Assembly: GCF_051622035.1 (NCBI RefSeq)
Contig: NC_135355.1
Span: forward strand, 41,705,486-41,769,485
Direction of reading: 5' to 3'
Source of the DNA: Arctopsyche grandis
Lineage: Eukaryota > Arthropoda > Insecta > Trichoptera > Hydropsychidae
Length of the DNA stretch: 64,000 bases
Part shown: positions 22,706 to 35,226 of the stretch, piece after piece
Layout of the letters: each line of letters opens with the position of its first letter
Numbering within the stretch: position 1 is the stretch's first letter
Notes under the pieces: model-generated
Told to the model about the DNA's origin: nothing
Seen by the model: the letters and a program-made list of their open reading frames with translations, nothing else
The model's database searches: none
Translations under genes and position numbers: made by a program

Positions 22706-23650
22706 ATACCTATAGTATAGGTTGAACCAACAGCTTTTCAACTTCTTTACAGTTCATTGAGGTAAATTTGAATAGAGTAGCATGTACATACATATGTACA
22801 CTATTTATGATTGCTATGAATCAAACTTTCACATACAATTCATCTTTTTAATATTTAGTCATTAAATACGTGTGTTGTTGAAGGAAAACTTTCAGCACAA
22901 GCGTTGTATCGATTTTTGTGGCTTAAAAGCGTCCCTAGCATTAAAGCCTCGTTTTGTACGTTATAGAACTATGTTGAATGGTAAGAAAAGCATTCAAAAT
23001 CTTACCGCGACATTCAGCTTGACTTTCAAAGCCAGAAACTATGTTCTTCGGTGGCAATGGCAGACCGTGAAAACCCCAAAACCTATGTCAAGCTTAACTT
23101 AATGTTAAAAGCGTTTACCGGGGGGTAATCGCTGTAAGTGTACAAATAAATTCTAATAATGGCTTACACCAATTTTCGCATTCTCGTGTTTGTGTGAGTG
23201 TGTGTGTGTTTCTTTTCACGTTTCCAGACGTTTGAAATGTTTTCGGAAAAGTTAAATTTGATAATATTTTCACGAAAATGCACAAACGAGCGGAAAATGC
23301 AATATCGCGCATCGCACGACGATTCTCGTATAAATCAATCTTGGAAACACAAGTTTTCCGCTAACTCTACACATTTTAAATTGAAACCGTTCTCTAATAT
23401 GAAATATAAAGTCGATCTGCAATATGTACATACATAGTATACTATAATATAATATAATATTACAAAAAGCAGAAACGGACAGCTTATTAAGTTTTGTACT
23501 ACAGAATATAAAATATGTGAAAAATGTTTTGATTAAAAATTTCGTTTAAATTCATAATTTTGTTCTTATGCTTTTAAAACCTTTTTTAAAAATGGAAGTA
23601 AATCGGAAAATATTTTTACATTTACGTTTATACATACATGCATACGTTAC
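22706..23650. other. Intergenic sequence, no gene established
   Basis: Mostly AT-rich with a GTGT run at 23188-23210 and ATAAT repeats near 23440. No supported feature. Confidence 0.25.
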
Positions 23651-23654
23651 AAAA

Positions 23655-24335
23655 CGTGACGATACATACTATGCTTTCGAGCATTAAGATAAAGCTTATT
23701 GAAATCGAGTGGTCACGGTTCGATTCCCACTAGTAGCTGTTGGCCAGATCTTGATTTGTGACTCCAAATCGATCGTTTCCTTTCAGAGTTTACCAATTTT
23801 TCTGATTTTCATTGAACCGGTTCCTGTAAACTGGCATTTCCTTTTCAATTTCTATTTCAAATCTCAAGTTATCTAGCGTCTTGAGGTTTGCCAAATTTCT
23901 ATAATAAAATGCTGCAAAATATTCACTGTGGAAGATGTTTGTATGAATTTGCATTGTATATAAATACTTGTATTAATTCTATGTACATATACCAGGAAGG
24001 CCTAACATGTAAACCCCAATGCGCATTCCTGACCAATTAAAAAAATCAATACACAATTTTTTGAATAATTTTAACATAACAACATAGAGACATCTATGGA
24101 TAAATTTTTCAAGGTCAAATTTTGAGATTCTGAATAACTTACGAAACATTTATGGACAAATTTGCGGCATTTTTATACGAATTGCCAATTTGTTGGAACC
24201 GTTTCAATGAAAATCAGATAAATTGGCAAACAGATAAATCATAAACCAAGGTCTGGCCAGCATCCACCGGTGGGACTTGAGCCCGTGACCGCCACGTTCG
24301 AAAGCATATACGCAAACCACCAGTCCACGTTTCTG
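23655..24335. mobile_element. Tail-to-tail inverted SINE pair
   Basis: A plus-strand head and body (23655 to about 23985, B box GGTCACGGTTCGATTCCCAC) runs into a full minus-strand copy (about 23990-24335). The minus copy starts with the inverted 3' block ATACCAGGAAGGCCTAACAT and ends with the inverted head (GGACTTGAGCCCGTGACC). Confidence 0.72.
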
Positions 24336-25200
24336 CTGAATTTAACCACAAATCACGCGAAACATTAATAACTTCAAAATTTCCCGTCCATTTCAGTACG
24401 ATAATGGACGTTTTTAGTGCACTATACGTTAAGCGAGACGACGCAGCATAATTATTTCGGTAGTCGAGTCTCCGGTGGTGGGGAGGGGGAGGGGGGGGGA
24501 TGAAGGAAGTCACCTTCTCCGGGGGTAATTGCACCTAATGTTGTTAATCTAGCGAGAGGGCGAACTCTCGTGCAACTCTGAGGGGGAGGAGTGGGTGGTA
24601 TTTATGGGGTGAGTTGCACTTAACACGAGGATCTCCTCAGGAGATGGGGAGTGGAAAGGGGGTGGTGGGAGAAGGAGCAGAGCCGAAGCGAACCGGTCAA
24701 AGTGGTCTCTGACGGGACGAGCGGTATTATTTCACCGTTAATAGCTCAGTCGACCTCTCCCGGCACATCCTCCGAACATTTTCTGGAGGCTCACTTTAAT
24801 TTCCCACTAGCGTGGAAATCGACGCTGTTTAGATAATGGCCGTACACTTGTTTCCGTTAACGGCGCGTCCGATCGTCCGATGCGCGGAAAATTCCTCGCC
24901 AGTACGTATGTATACGGCAGGCTTGGAAAATTTTGCTTTTCCGCCGCGTACCCATAGGAAAAGTTACGTCTGGTTTGCTTTTTTTATTGTTAATATTATT
25001 ATTTATTATATATTTATTGTTTTTATTGGAGCTCTACTAACGTCACTTCGACGCCATATCATCATAAACCAACTGGTAACGTGCTTACCGACGAACACAT
25101 TCCCTTGACTACACAATGGCGCTTGTTGTTATTAAGAGGTTTTTCCCGTTTTTTTTTCACAGTAAGCTTCCCGGACATGCATAAAACAAATCAGGAAAGT
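24336..25200. other. Intergenic with a G-rich and CpG-rich stretch
   Basis: 24470-24960 contains G-runs and many CpG. I see no protein or clear splice signals. Possibly host regulatory DNA. Confidence 0.25.
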
Positions 25201-25264
25201 TCCATCGTAATCGGTCGAGTGGTTTAGGAGCCTATACGAGACAGACAGACAGACAGACAAACAG

Positions 25265-25964
25265 AATAGAATCCCAGAAACTGTGTGACCGTTCAAGGAT
25301 TATCTGTTAACGGATTAACTAAGTGCATACCGTGCGACCGGGATTATATCTAGACTCTTACTCTAATTTTATATTCAAATATTCTTCAAATATCAATATT
25401 TGTGTGTATAATACACAATGTTTTAGTTAAATTTCTAGATATTATAATTTATTTTTAAGTTAATTAATCTAATTTTATATTCAAATATTCTTCAAATATC
25501 AATATTTGTGTGTATATATACACAATGTTTTAGTTAAATTAAAATTTTTTATTTTTCAATAAATAGTTTATTAAAAATAATAATTTTGGAGATTATTGAT
25601 ATGAGGGTTTATATACTTATTTTATTGAAAGTTTTTAAATTATAAAAATATGTTCGATATACAAAATCGATGTTTTAAAATTAAACTATAAAAACTAAGT
25701 GCATATAGGCTAAACAATGACCGTTATTAATCCCTTCGCAGAACTAACCCATACCGTGGGAAGACATATCCGAATACGTGACTATACAATAGGTAAACAG
25801 ATTAGACGTCCTGAGAGATCTACCCTTTATAAGGCGGTACGTAGGCGATATCATGTCATTCTGGACTGAGCACTGCCAGTGCGTGTATCTCCTTAATCAT
25901 CAATAAATGCTGTGAAACGACTGTTGGCCTTTTACTTGGATCCTCCACCCACTCCTACGCAACA
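25265..25964 (+). mobile_element. LTR fragment related to the LTR at 58550-59086
   Basis: Matches that LTR from GAATAGAATCCCAGA to its last bases (GCAACA), including TCCGAATACGTGACTATACA, a TTATAAGGCGG promoter-like block and a TCAATAAATGCTG polyadenylation-type block. The first 20 or so LTR bases are missing. An AT-rich insertion (about 25350-25690) contains two copies of an 80-base unit with TATTCTTCAAATATCAATAT. No internal region adjoins it. Confidence 0.8.
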
Positions 25965-26019
25965 ATATATATAAAAACGGATGTGATGTGTGCACATATG
26001 TATGTGAGTTTGTGCCGGA

Positions 26020-26165
26020 CCATAGACACACAGCCAATCAGATTCAAGTGGTTGAAGAGACGTGGGGAAGCGTGGTAGTGGGGAAGTGGGCGGGTGTGGA
26101 GCGTCATGTGACGTCAGGCTGAGCGACGACAGGCATGTGCGACGTCAGGCCGAGCGAAGGGTGAC
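26020..26165 (-). repeat. Repeat R-C, second half, minus strand
   Basis: Inverted copy of 10560-10705 (AGCCAATCAGA, GGGGAAGCGTGGTAG, CATGTGACGTCAGGC). It is followed by a CACACA microsatellite. Confidence 0.65.
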
Positions 26166-26166
26166 A

Positions 26167-26228
26167 TACACACACATCACCCACCCACACACACACACAC
26201 ACATACACACGCGCACGCACACACACAA
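26167..26228. repeat. (CA)n microsatellite
   Basis: About 60 bases of interrupted CA repeat. Confidence 0.9.
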
Positions 26229-27533
26229 TGGTAGATTTTACATTTTGTTTTCATATTAAACAATATAAATATTAAATTAAATATATTTAAAAAAAATACG
26301 ATCACTTGCTGATCAAACACAGCACTTTTATAACCTATTAGTGAAGTAAAAATATATATGATGGATAATGACAACCTATATAATGCAAATTTTACAGAAT
26401 ATAGTGTGAAAAAGTTATAGTAATAGGCTTTTAAGCAAATTAAAGTCGGATATTCAAATATATACAGGCTAGTGGCGAATGGCTAGCTGTCATCGTCTCC
26501 AATATTTTTGGATTCTTCAACGTGTTTATTACGATTATAGTTCACGATCGAAATAGCTGAAGCAATTTAAATCTCTATTAGTGGCCCAAGCCTCGCAAAA
26601 TGGCAAAAGTTTTAAAACAATCGGAATATTGTCTGACCTACATATTAGCGAAGTAAACCTAATATAAACCTTGTATAATAAAAAAATAAATACTTTTAAA
26701 TTGGCAAATCCATTAAAAATATATATTAAATAGACAATATTAACACTTTCATTATTATGATTGGAAAATCATTATCACACTACTATCTTTCCCAAAAGAA
26801 ATGATTTATAAATATATTTTTAATTTAATTAAAATTATTGAGTCAGATTTCAAGTTGAGACTAACAAAAATACGAACACACTATAAGTAGTCGTTCAATA
26901 GTGTATTTGATATTTGATTTTTAATTATTCATTCAAGGGGACCCCCCTTGTCCTGGACTCTGTGCAAGTGTACCTGTTGCATTTGCCTAGCTGCGACACT
27001 GCCTACGTTGATATTTTACGAATTGGTCTTTTTAGATAAGTGCATATTATACATACATACATAGGTTCGATCAATATGTATTCAATCGGAAAGAGGCTGC
27101 ATCGGAGATGTGCAGCGAGGTCGTATGCAGCCGGCGTCAAAAGTAGTATATGTATTATATTTGCAGCGAAAGGACATCCGGTAGACGTCGGGTTCGGGAA
27201 ATCGACCGAAAAGGTGGTTGTCGAGTGTTGTAAGGGTGGTTGGGGTTGGGGCCGGGGGAGGGGTTGACGTGCATTAAAATTCATTGCACGTAACTGCAGC
27301 GCTAGAAAGCGTCCGGGGGCGTAGCGCTAGGACTGCGCCCCCTCCCACCCCCTTTTTGTGACACGTCTCGTCCCGGTTTTGAATTGGCGGGAGGCAATTT
27401 TGGATTCCCGTATGCGGTCGACGACATTGCAACCGTATTCAAAATAATCGGTCGTTTGATCTGATATACGAGTGGACTAGTATTTTAGTGAAATATTTCA
27501 CTATTAAAGTAAATTATATATTACACTAGTGTT
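26229..27533. other. Intergenic; diverged repeat at 26320-26700, GC-rich block at 27080-27420
   Basis: 26320-26700 is related to 11800-12150. The GC-rich block has no convincing protein frame; frames on both strands that look proline- or glycine-rich reflect the G-runs. Confidence 0.3.
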
Positions 27534-27740
27534 GAGCACGTTGATTTCAACGGGTAGATTCGGAAAGGAATTGAAATTAAGTTATACATATGTATATTAT
27601 ATATAAATATAGTATAAGGTGATTTATAGGCGCGCGCGCGCGTATTAATAGTGAAATGTCGATTAAACGCTCGCCGTTCGCTCGCGTTGAAATGAATGTG
27701 TGTGTGTCTTCGTGGATGTGTGAATGTGTGTACGCTTTTA
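27534..27740 (+). repeat. Repeat R-C, first half
   Basis: Same order as 10378-10600: GTTGATTTCAACGG, GGAAAGGAATTGA, a GCGCGCGCGCG run, then GAATGTGTGTGTGTCTT. The homology ends where the second half begins in the 10-kb copy. Confidence 0.6.
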
Positions 27741-28145
27741 TACGCTTTTATTACATTTGTTTATTTATTTATTTTGTTAGGAAAATTTGCAGTTTTATTA
27801 ATTACGAAATTGATTACAAAACATAATTTTTAAAAATTTCCGCATATATGTATGTACGTAGGTGGGAGAAAATGAAAAGTTTGAACATTAAAAATAAAAA
27901 ATAACAATAAAATAGTACCAGTGATAGTGGTAAGATAATAATAATAATAAAAAAATTATATTATTATTTTTATTATTTTATCATTTTATTATTTTTATTA
28001 TTTTATAGTTTTTTTATTTTTTAATTATCTTACTTAATTTTAATCTAATTATTATTATTAGTTTATTGTTGTTATAACTATAATCTAGGTTATTATTTAT
28101 ATTGTTATCTCACCACTATCATTTGTTCTATTTTATTGTTATTTT
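27741..28145. other. AT-rich low-complexity sequence
   Basis: Dominated by AAT/ATT runs (27930-28080). No feature beyond simple sequence. Confidence 0.5.
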
Positions 28146-28520
28146 TACATACCTCCTTTACGTTTCACATGGCTTTCGTGTCAGTGGTCATTTTTATCTC
28201 TTATCCGATCGTTTTCATACTTTGCCATATTGCTCATTTTGGTCATCAATATACGTAAATGTATCGTCTGCCATTACGTTGGAGATAAAATATCGTATAC
28301 AATGCGTAACATATATCCAGAATCTCGGATACGGTGACGTTTATGACGGTACGTAAGGCTACCATAATCTATCTTCAACCTTTTCGCCTTGATATGCTAT
28401 TTCAGATTTTAATTATTTAAACGCCTATAATTCACTCTATATTTTATAAAATTTGCACTATAGGTTCTCGTTATCTTTAATATTTAAATATTTATAGTTT
28501 TAACTCTCATATGTATATAT
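28146..28520 (+). repeat. Dispersed repeat R-A
   Basis: CATACCTCCTTTACGTTTCAC, then TCCGATCGTTTTCATACTTT, then TTGGTCATCAATATA, with a more 3' part (ATAGGTTCTCGTTAT) shared with 36880-36910. Class unknown. Confidence 0.6.
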
Positions 28521-28938
28521 AAATTTCAAATTTGGTGTCTAGCTTCATGTAATGTAATACACGATATATATTGATTTTTGGCCAAATATGTCAAATCTGA
28601 CATTTCACTGTATATCTCCTCAGTCGGTTTTATCTGCGAGATAAGTATTCAATAAGAAGTTATGTTGTATCTAATTGTTAATATGATTTACAATAAGCTT
28701 ACATACATTTAGTTTTTTACAATAAGCTTACATACATACATCACATACAATTATTTTTAGTTATCAGCTGATTTAATTTTTTACTTTTAATGTTTTAATT
28801 TTTCTTTTTCTCTCACCTATGTATGTACATATGTGCGAAAAAAAATTTAATTATTTTTTGTTACCAATTTTGAAATCAATAAAACTAAATATTTCTAACA
28901 AAATACATATCATATTTGCAATGATTGTTGTCTTTTAA

Positions 28939-29053
28939 GAGGGCTGGACCCCAGCGCCTTGTCCATACAAACGTATTAGACTTCTCCCTTCCTCAATTAT
29001 GGCACTTGAGAAATTATTGTTTAATATGCTATTTATATCCACCATAGGCCCTC
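28939..29053. mobile_element. Short TTAA-flanked MITE
   Basis: 115 bp with TTAA on both sides (28935-28938 and 29054-29057) and ends GAGGGC/GCCCTC. It is probably a piggyBac-type non-autonomous element; the inverted repeat is short, so this is less certain than the 14-kb element. A minus-strand SINE follows at once. Confidence 0.5.
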
Positions 29054-29057
29054 TTAA

Positions 29058-29245
29058 GATAATCAGATGAATTGGAATCTTATAGTATACGATCGACTTA
29101 GAGTCACAAATATCAAAGTCTGTCTAACAGCACTACAGAAATACTTCCGAATAAATTATTTTCAATGGTGATCAACCCAAGGCTTGAACCCTAGAACCTT
29201 TCAGTGGTTAGTATTAATGCAACCGCCGAGCCATACTACTGGTTG
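29058..29245 (-). mobile_element. SINE fragment
   Basis: Inverted body (CGATCGACTTAGAGTCACAAA) and head (B box region GGCTTGAACCC, outer edge GAGCCATACTACTGGTT). Confidence 0.65.
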
Positions 29246-29808
29246 TATAATTTTTAGAAGATAGGCTTTCAAAAATATGAAAGGTGTCTTTTTAGAACTC
29301 ATATTTTGTAATTTAATGTGCTTAATCGAGGTTTCCAGTTCGCTCATCGTCCAAAGTTTCTCCGCGCCTTCTGTCCTTCGTCTAAAGTTTTCAGCACACT
29401 TCTTCTTCTTTGCCTTTTTTATTTTTAATGAAAACAGTCATCCGAGTAGAAGTTGCAAGAACCGAAACTTGTCATCCGAGTTTCCCCAAATTTACATACA
29501 AAGGATGATGTAAAAAATAATCTTAAACGACATTAAATAGTGACGAAAAATAATTCGACAAAACATTTGTTGTTTGAAATTGTTCCATATCTATTTTTAT
29601 GTGATTAAATTTATTTTGAAACCATATTGTCTTGTATGCAAGCCAGCATACATTTAACAGTACATATGTATATACATATATATGTATATAACTCAAATAT
29701 TGACTACGTCTACTTTTAAACGGATTTATTAAACATTTTTTTAGAAATTGTGTTTAAACGTACGTTTTAAGTTGAAAGTAAAATAATAATAAAAAAAATA
29801 ATTAATAT
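29246..29808. other. Intergenic sequence, no gene established
   Basis: AT-rich; no supported feature apart from ATATGTATATACATAT-type palindromic simple sequence near 29665-29690. Confidence 0.3.
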
Positions 29809-29809
29809 T

Positions 29810-29818
29810 AAAAAAAAA
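29810..29818 (-). terminator. RNA polymerase III terminator of the tRNA gene
   Basis: On the minus strand a run of nine T begins three bases after the tRNA 3' end. Confidence 0.85.
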
Positions 29819-29821
29819 TAT

Positions 29822-29893
29822 GTTTCCGCCCGGGATCGAACCGGGGGCCTTCCGCGTGTTAGGCGGATGTGATAACCACTACACCACGGAAAC
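29822..29893 (-). tRNA. tRNA-Val: tRNA-Val(AAC)
   Basis: 72 bases on the minus strand with a perfect 7-bp acceptor stem (GTTTCCG/CGGAAAC), a D arm GTGTAGTGGTTATCAC (A box), an anticodon stem TCCGC/GCGGA around the loop CTAACAC, and a T arm CCCGGTTCGATCCCGGG (B box). The anticodon AAC, read as IAC after editing, decodes valine. There is no intron and no encoded CCA, as is normal for a eukaryotic nuclear gene. Unlike the SINE heads in this window, all stems are intact and a T-run terminator follows directly, so I take it as a functional gene. No other tRNA gene lies nearby. Confidence 0.96.
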
Positions 29894-30019
29894 CGATGAA
29901 TGTACTGACAAGAAAACTGACCACATATGCAATTGACGTAAGAATGGTCTGAAGATTTTGAATCCGATTATGTGCTTTTAGGGATTTAGCATAGCAACTA
30001 TCAAACGATACATATGTGT

Positions 30020-30112
30020 AACTAGTGATTAGCATATTATGCTTTCTAGCAGACTGGTCACGGTTCGATTCTCACTAGTAGCTGCTAGCCAGACTTTGGT
30101 TAGTGCTACTCA
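30020..30112 (+). mobile_element. SINE head fragment
   Basis: TGGTCACGGTTCGATTCTCAC with the AGCCAGACTTTGG start of the SINE body, then homology stops. Confidence 0.6.
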
Positions 30113-30274
30113 AACGCTGGTCCGCGACCCAGTTTCACAATTCGGCTGATATTATTCCCGAAGGAGGAGAGGAGCTAATGATTAATGAGCTTTGCGTGAT
30201 CTAATCAGTTGTCATTTAAAAAATTTATCAGAACGATTCGATTTCTATTTCCACCAGTTTGACGATCCAACAAA

Positions 30275-30905
30275 ATGGAAGACGAACAGTGAACACGAAT
30301 CTGGTACAGTGAACATGAATCCGATGAACACGAATCTGGTAATAAAAAATGTTGATTGGCTCGAGATTCAGAAATGTGTGTTTTTTAAATCGCGCGATTT
30401 TTCTATATCTTGGTGTTCGGTCGATGTCTCAAAATCTTTCAGTTTTCTGTTCAAAATTAATATTGTAATCTATAGTCGGGTATTTTATCTTTCATTTGTA
30501 GTACTTTTCAGTTTTCAAATCTCTCTAAGTGGTCGTCCAGTTCAAATCAAAAGTCAAAAGTACGTATTTTCACTTGGGATTTTTTCCCACTATTAATACT
30601 ATTTTATATTGAGTATTTTCTATTGAAACATGTTAATTGGGATAGTGTTCTGGCTACACTATTTTTTGATTTCGTTTAAAAGGGTTAATTGGAATTGTGC
30701 TGAATTTTAAATCGGTAAAATTTTGGGCTAAAAAGCTCGTACTAGTATTTACACGAATCTGAATTGAATTAATAGGGATAATATATTAAATTGTCTTTAT
30801 ATTAAATAAAATTCAACTTAGAAAAATCATATTTCGACTATTCTTGTTGATTAATAACCAAAATTCGTTTATTTTATCGAGGTAAACCAGTTATCAATAT
30901 ATCTT
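30275..30905 (+). repeat. Dispersed repeat R-B, plus-strand copy
   Basis: Inverted counterpart of 9690-10300. The left edge has three AACACGAATCTGG-like units. A 134-codon frame (30192-30596) covers its middle and agrees closely with the frame in the other copy over about 70 codons. No known protein family is recognisable. Confidence 0.7.
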
Positions 30906-31004
30906 ATAAGAGAGAAAGGTAAATCTAGATTCCAGATGTATTCGAAATTTAGTGTTGGAAAAACATCCCATGGACCGCAAGACGCACGAACATCTTTATT
31001 CTCC

Positions 31005-31054
31005 CAACATGTAGGAAAAGGGTTGTTACCTACATGTTGTGGAAACAACCCTTT
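31005..31054 (+). other. Interlocked inverted repeats (pseudoknot-like order)
   Basis: CAACATGTAGG (31005-31015) is complementary to CCTACATGTTG (31029-31039), and AAAGGGTTGTT (31017-31027) to AACAACCCTTT (31044-31054). The order is A-B-A'-B', so the 11-bp stems interleave and cannot form two simple nested hairpins. Confidence 0.8.
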
Positions 31055-31778
31055 ATTATTAGTATTCATCAACCACTGAGATGTGTTGCTGGTTAATATA
31101 CCGATTGTCAAAAAAAAAAAAAAACATCGATTAAAAATACTTAATATGAAATAGGCAAGATTAAAACTCACCTTGATTATTACAATACGTATAAAAACTT
31201 GCTCACAACTTCATATTCAAAGCAGCAGCAATAAAAATTCGAAAACTTTTCCCGAAGTGAAAACTTTGCTTCAGAATTTTACATTTATTTATACATACAT
31301 TCCGCGAGTTTCAATACCGGAAAAAATTTACTGCATTATGACATTTTCCAGTGCAAAAACATGTACTTGCGTATTATACGGCTTATTTTTTACAGCATCA
31401 CATTAGTATACTACATACAGACGATATTTTAATGAACATAATTCCACTTGATCGTATACATACATACGTAATAAACACACGAACCGCGAGCGAAATTTAA
31501 GCACATTCTTTCTTTTTAATTAAGTCCGAGCGAAATTTCATTTACTTCACATGTGCAGGTACAATGTACATATATACGTTTAATTTAGGGTTTTGTTGCC
31601 TAGTTTCACGTGTATTGATCTCTTCTCCATTTCCAATTGGACGAGTGCACTTCGACAATTCGTCCCTAGACATCCAAATCTCGCAAACACTTTACGACGA
31701 GATATAAACTCCAATTCCTAAGGTGACCATCCACGTAGAAACTTATCGTAGCGACTTGTCTGTCAAATTGTTCACAGT
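31055..31778. other. Intergenic sequence, no gene established
   Basis: AT-rich, nothing recognisable. Confidence 0.3.
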
Positions 31779-32760
31779 GTAACATAATCGGCTTAGTTTG
31801 ACATTTTGACAATTATCAAAAGATTCCCAGAGATTTGCCACTTGTAGGGATTCATTTATGATAAATATCGCAGCCTAGGGATTCCGAAAAACCACCGGAA
31901 AAATACGGTTTTTGTTTTTTTTACAAATCAAAATCTGGTTTTCACCGGCTTCAGATAGTCGAGGTTTTTTATATGTAAGTTCAAAATTTTTATATTTCAA
32001 AAAAATATATAAATATTATATAATATAATTGCTTATAAAAACCGTCATGAAAAGTAGGTATAATATAAATTTGTGAACTTATTGACATAACCAGTTGAAA
32101 AAAAACGACTGCGTAAATCAGTTACTCCATAAAAAATCTGGAAAACCAAAGGTATTTAAAAAAATTAAAGGGCCACGGGCCGGATTAGAGGTAAATCCGA
32201 CGTCGAATTAAATGAATTTGGGGACCATGTGATTAAGAGCTCTGGTATATATTGTATTTTTCGTCGTAAGAAAGTTTTACTTCTTTTTTAAATCGCCCCT
32301 CGAATGAACCTTTGCCGTGGCCATTTTCAAGTTATTGAAACTACTTTCAATAATATTTTATTGGTTTATGACCCGGTCCTCCTTACAAAATCTCAAACCC
32401 TGTGCTGTCCCTTTTTTGTTGTTCAAAGAAACATACGCCGATTCCATAAGGAAGTCTGAATATGCTCATTTTTTCGTTCCTTCATAGAAAGTTGAAATTC
32501 ATAATTGGTAGCTTTGAGAAAAAAAACCTTAAAAAGCTGGTTAATCTAGCCAAAAACCGGTTTTCGTTTTTTTTTTTTTTAATGGACAAAAATCCGGTTT
32601 TTCGGTTTTGGTTTTAGCTGGCTTGAAGCCCTAGTGTAATAAAATCGGCTTTATTTGCTGCCGTCTTTTAAAGACTAGAAATTTCGCAGTTGGCAAAAGA
32701 TTCTCAGAGATTTGCCTCTGTAGGATTATGTACGACAAATGTCGCAGCCCAACGAAATAA
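31779..32760. mobile_element. Possible hAT-like MITE between two copies of a 95-bp repeat
   Basis: 31875-32630 begins TAGGGATTCCGAAAAACC and ends GGCTTGAAGCCCTA, an imperfect inverted TAGGGNTTC-type end as in some hAT elements, with AAACCGGTTTTT-like runs inside. I see no 8-bp duplication. The flanks 31779-31874 and 32633-32750 are copies of each other (GTGTAA, ATCGGCTT, AGAGATTTGCC, GTCGCAGCC). Confidence 0.4.
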
Positions 32761-33241
<481 letters not shown>

Positions 33242-33599
33242 GTATGTACATATGGGTTGAAATACATAGAAATGATTTCACTCGTTTTGTAAAAAAAATT
33301 CTACAGTACATTTATCAATAAGGCAATACTAATGGCCACGATATGATTTTCGTCGTCTTATGAGTTGTTCAACTTATAGAGATGATTTATCGCTCGTAGA
33401 ATATCCACATACTATACCACATACATCACGTTACTGTAAACCCCAATTCAACTAAAACTGTACATATACATAGTTACATCACTCCCCTTCCCCGCTATAT
33501 ATTTATTTATACTTGGGAAAGGCTGCATAGCCAATGCACCCAATTTTATATTTTCCCTGTTTGACTAGCAGTACTACAGATAATATTCGGAAAAAAATC

Positions 33600-34020
33600 T
33601 TTTCAATCACGGTCCACCCTTGGGATCGACACATATATGGCTATTTTTACATACCTCCTTTTAGCTTCACTTACGATGGCAATTCAGGAAAAAATTTGCC
33701 TCATATCCGATCGTTTTCATACTTTGCCATATTGCTCAGTTTGGTCATCAATATAAATAAATGTATACTCCGCCAATTACAATGGAGAAAAAATATCGTT
33801 TTAGACGCGTTTGAAATTTGAATTTCTGAAAAGTGCCTGTCGTTTATCCAGTTTTTAGTTTTAAACATAGATGGCGGTAGTAAAATAAAATTATTGGTAT
33901 TTTTATTCAAAATAATAATTACTTTATCTATACGTACGTACATAGTAACAATAGATGAAGTTTTGTGATCATGCTAAAATTCGAACTCAAGATTTTGACT
34001 GATTATTTTTGACTGATTAT
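33600..34020 (+). repeat. Dispersed repeat R-A joined to an R-D edge
   Basis: 33640-33900 matches R-A (CCGATCGTTTTCATACTTTG, TTGGTCATCAATATAAATAA, ATGGCGGTAGTAAAA). 33915-34000 is an inverted match to 15720-15800 next to the R-D copy (AGATGAAGTTTTGTGATCAT). This suggests that R-A and R-D are parts of one larger family. Confidence 0.6.
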
Positions 34021-35225
34021 TTTGGCGCATTAGGAATTCCTGTAATGCTAAAATGGTCCAAATTTTAATAATATAGAGACATCTATGGTTCAATGAACAC
34101 ATTTTTTAGAAATACAAAGTATGTAGGTCTGTAGGTATTTTTATAAGAGTCAACAAAATCGAGATACTAGAAATTTGCGATAAACTGAGGGATAGGCTAC
34201 CTACCTATTTTTGGATCCATCACAACATTTAAGCTAGATAACTTGGAAAATTGTAATAGAAGACGGTCGATCTGTGTTCTTTAAATAACCACAAGATCTC
34301 GCCAGGAGCGTATTTGGGAATTATACCCACGACCTCTTCTACTGGTAAGCAATGACTCTTCAATATCCTCAATGACCCTCCACCCCAATTTTCACTCTCA
34401 TATTCTTTATGGGTGAAAATCGTGGTACGCATTTGGTAACCACTGCTCCGCCGTGTATTATCATCCAAAAACTCATATGTTTCTTTGAAAGAGAACATCA
34501 ACACGAGAAATTTGAATGAAATTTAAAATTCAAAACTGCCAGGTCAAGTTTCGTCAGTGGCTTTGGAGCAACTTGATAAACAAACACACACACATAGGAA
34601 AAGTTTTCTCGGTGAAAATGCAATTTTCCGCGACTCGGTTTTCGTGCGCGGAACTCAAACAGAAAGAATCCGGTGAGAGGGTGCACCGGGGATGAGCGGG
34701 TTGGTGGTTCGGGGGGGCTTCGAGGGGGCTCAGCGCCCGCTGCAGGGGCTAAGCCCCTTAATAGGGGCGTAGCGGAGACTCCCAGTTAAACGGTAGACGC
34801 CCACGCCCCCAGACTTCCTGACCCTTTGTATAATTCAACCGACTATTGCCAACACAAACACACACACATGCCATCTAAATATACTTTACTCATGTACTTA
34901 TATACCTATAGATACTAGTGCTGTTTGGTTTTGGTTAAATTAGGCCCGCGAGAGAAGTTGTAGACAATTAATTGGGTACTAGTGCTTATCTTGAATTTGT
35001 CGAGGAATTTGAATCCGTCTCGTCCAAAATCAATTTTGCGAAATGTAGTGGGCACAGCAGTGCACGGAAAAGACTACTTCTATTCATGCTATACAGCAGT
35101 GCACGTTCAGACAAGTTTGGCCGGGTGCAAGGCAAAATCGCCTTACATATACATTACAGAGCGCGACGATACGGCGCAATATTGCATCAATATTGTCACA
35201 ATATGACGTTTCCGAAAATATTCAT
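34021..35225. other. Intergenic, no gene established
   Basis: 34680-34800 is GC-rich with GGGGCTAAGCCCC. Reading frames at 34972-35271 and 34982-35206 overlap in different phases and neither resembles a known protein; I do not call them. Confidence 0.3.
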
Positions 35226-35226
35226 A

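Noticed and set aside
27003..27284. Proline-rich minus-strand frame
   Set aside because: It is produced by G-rich plus-strand simple sequence; the opposite strand is just as open.
31875..32632. A firm hAT element call
   Set aside because: The ends are only roughly inverted and no 8-bp target duplication is present, so it is kept only as a low-confidence mobile element.
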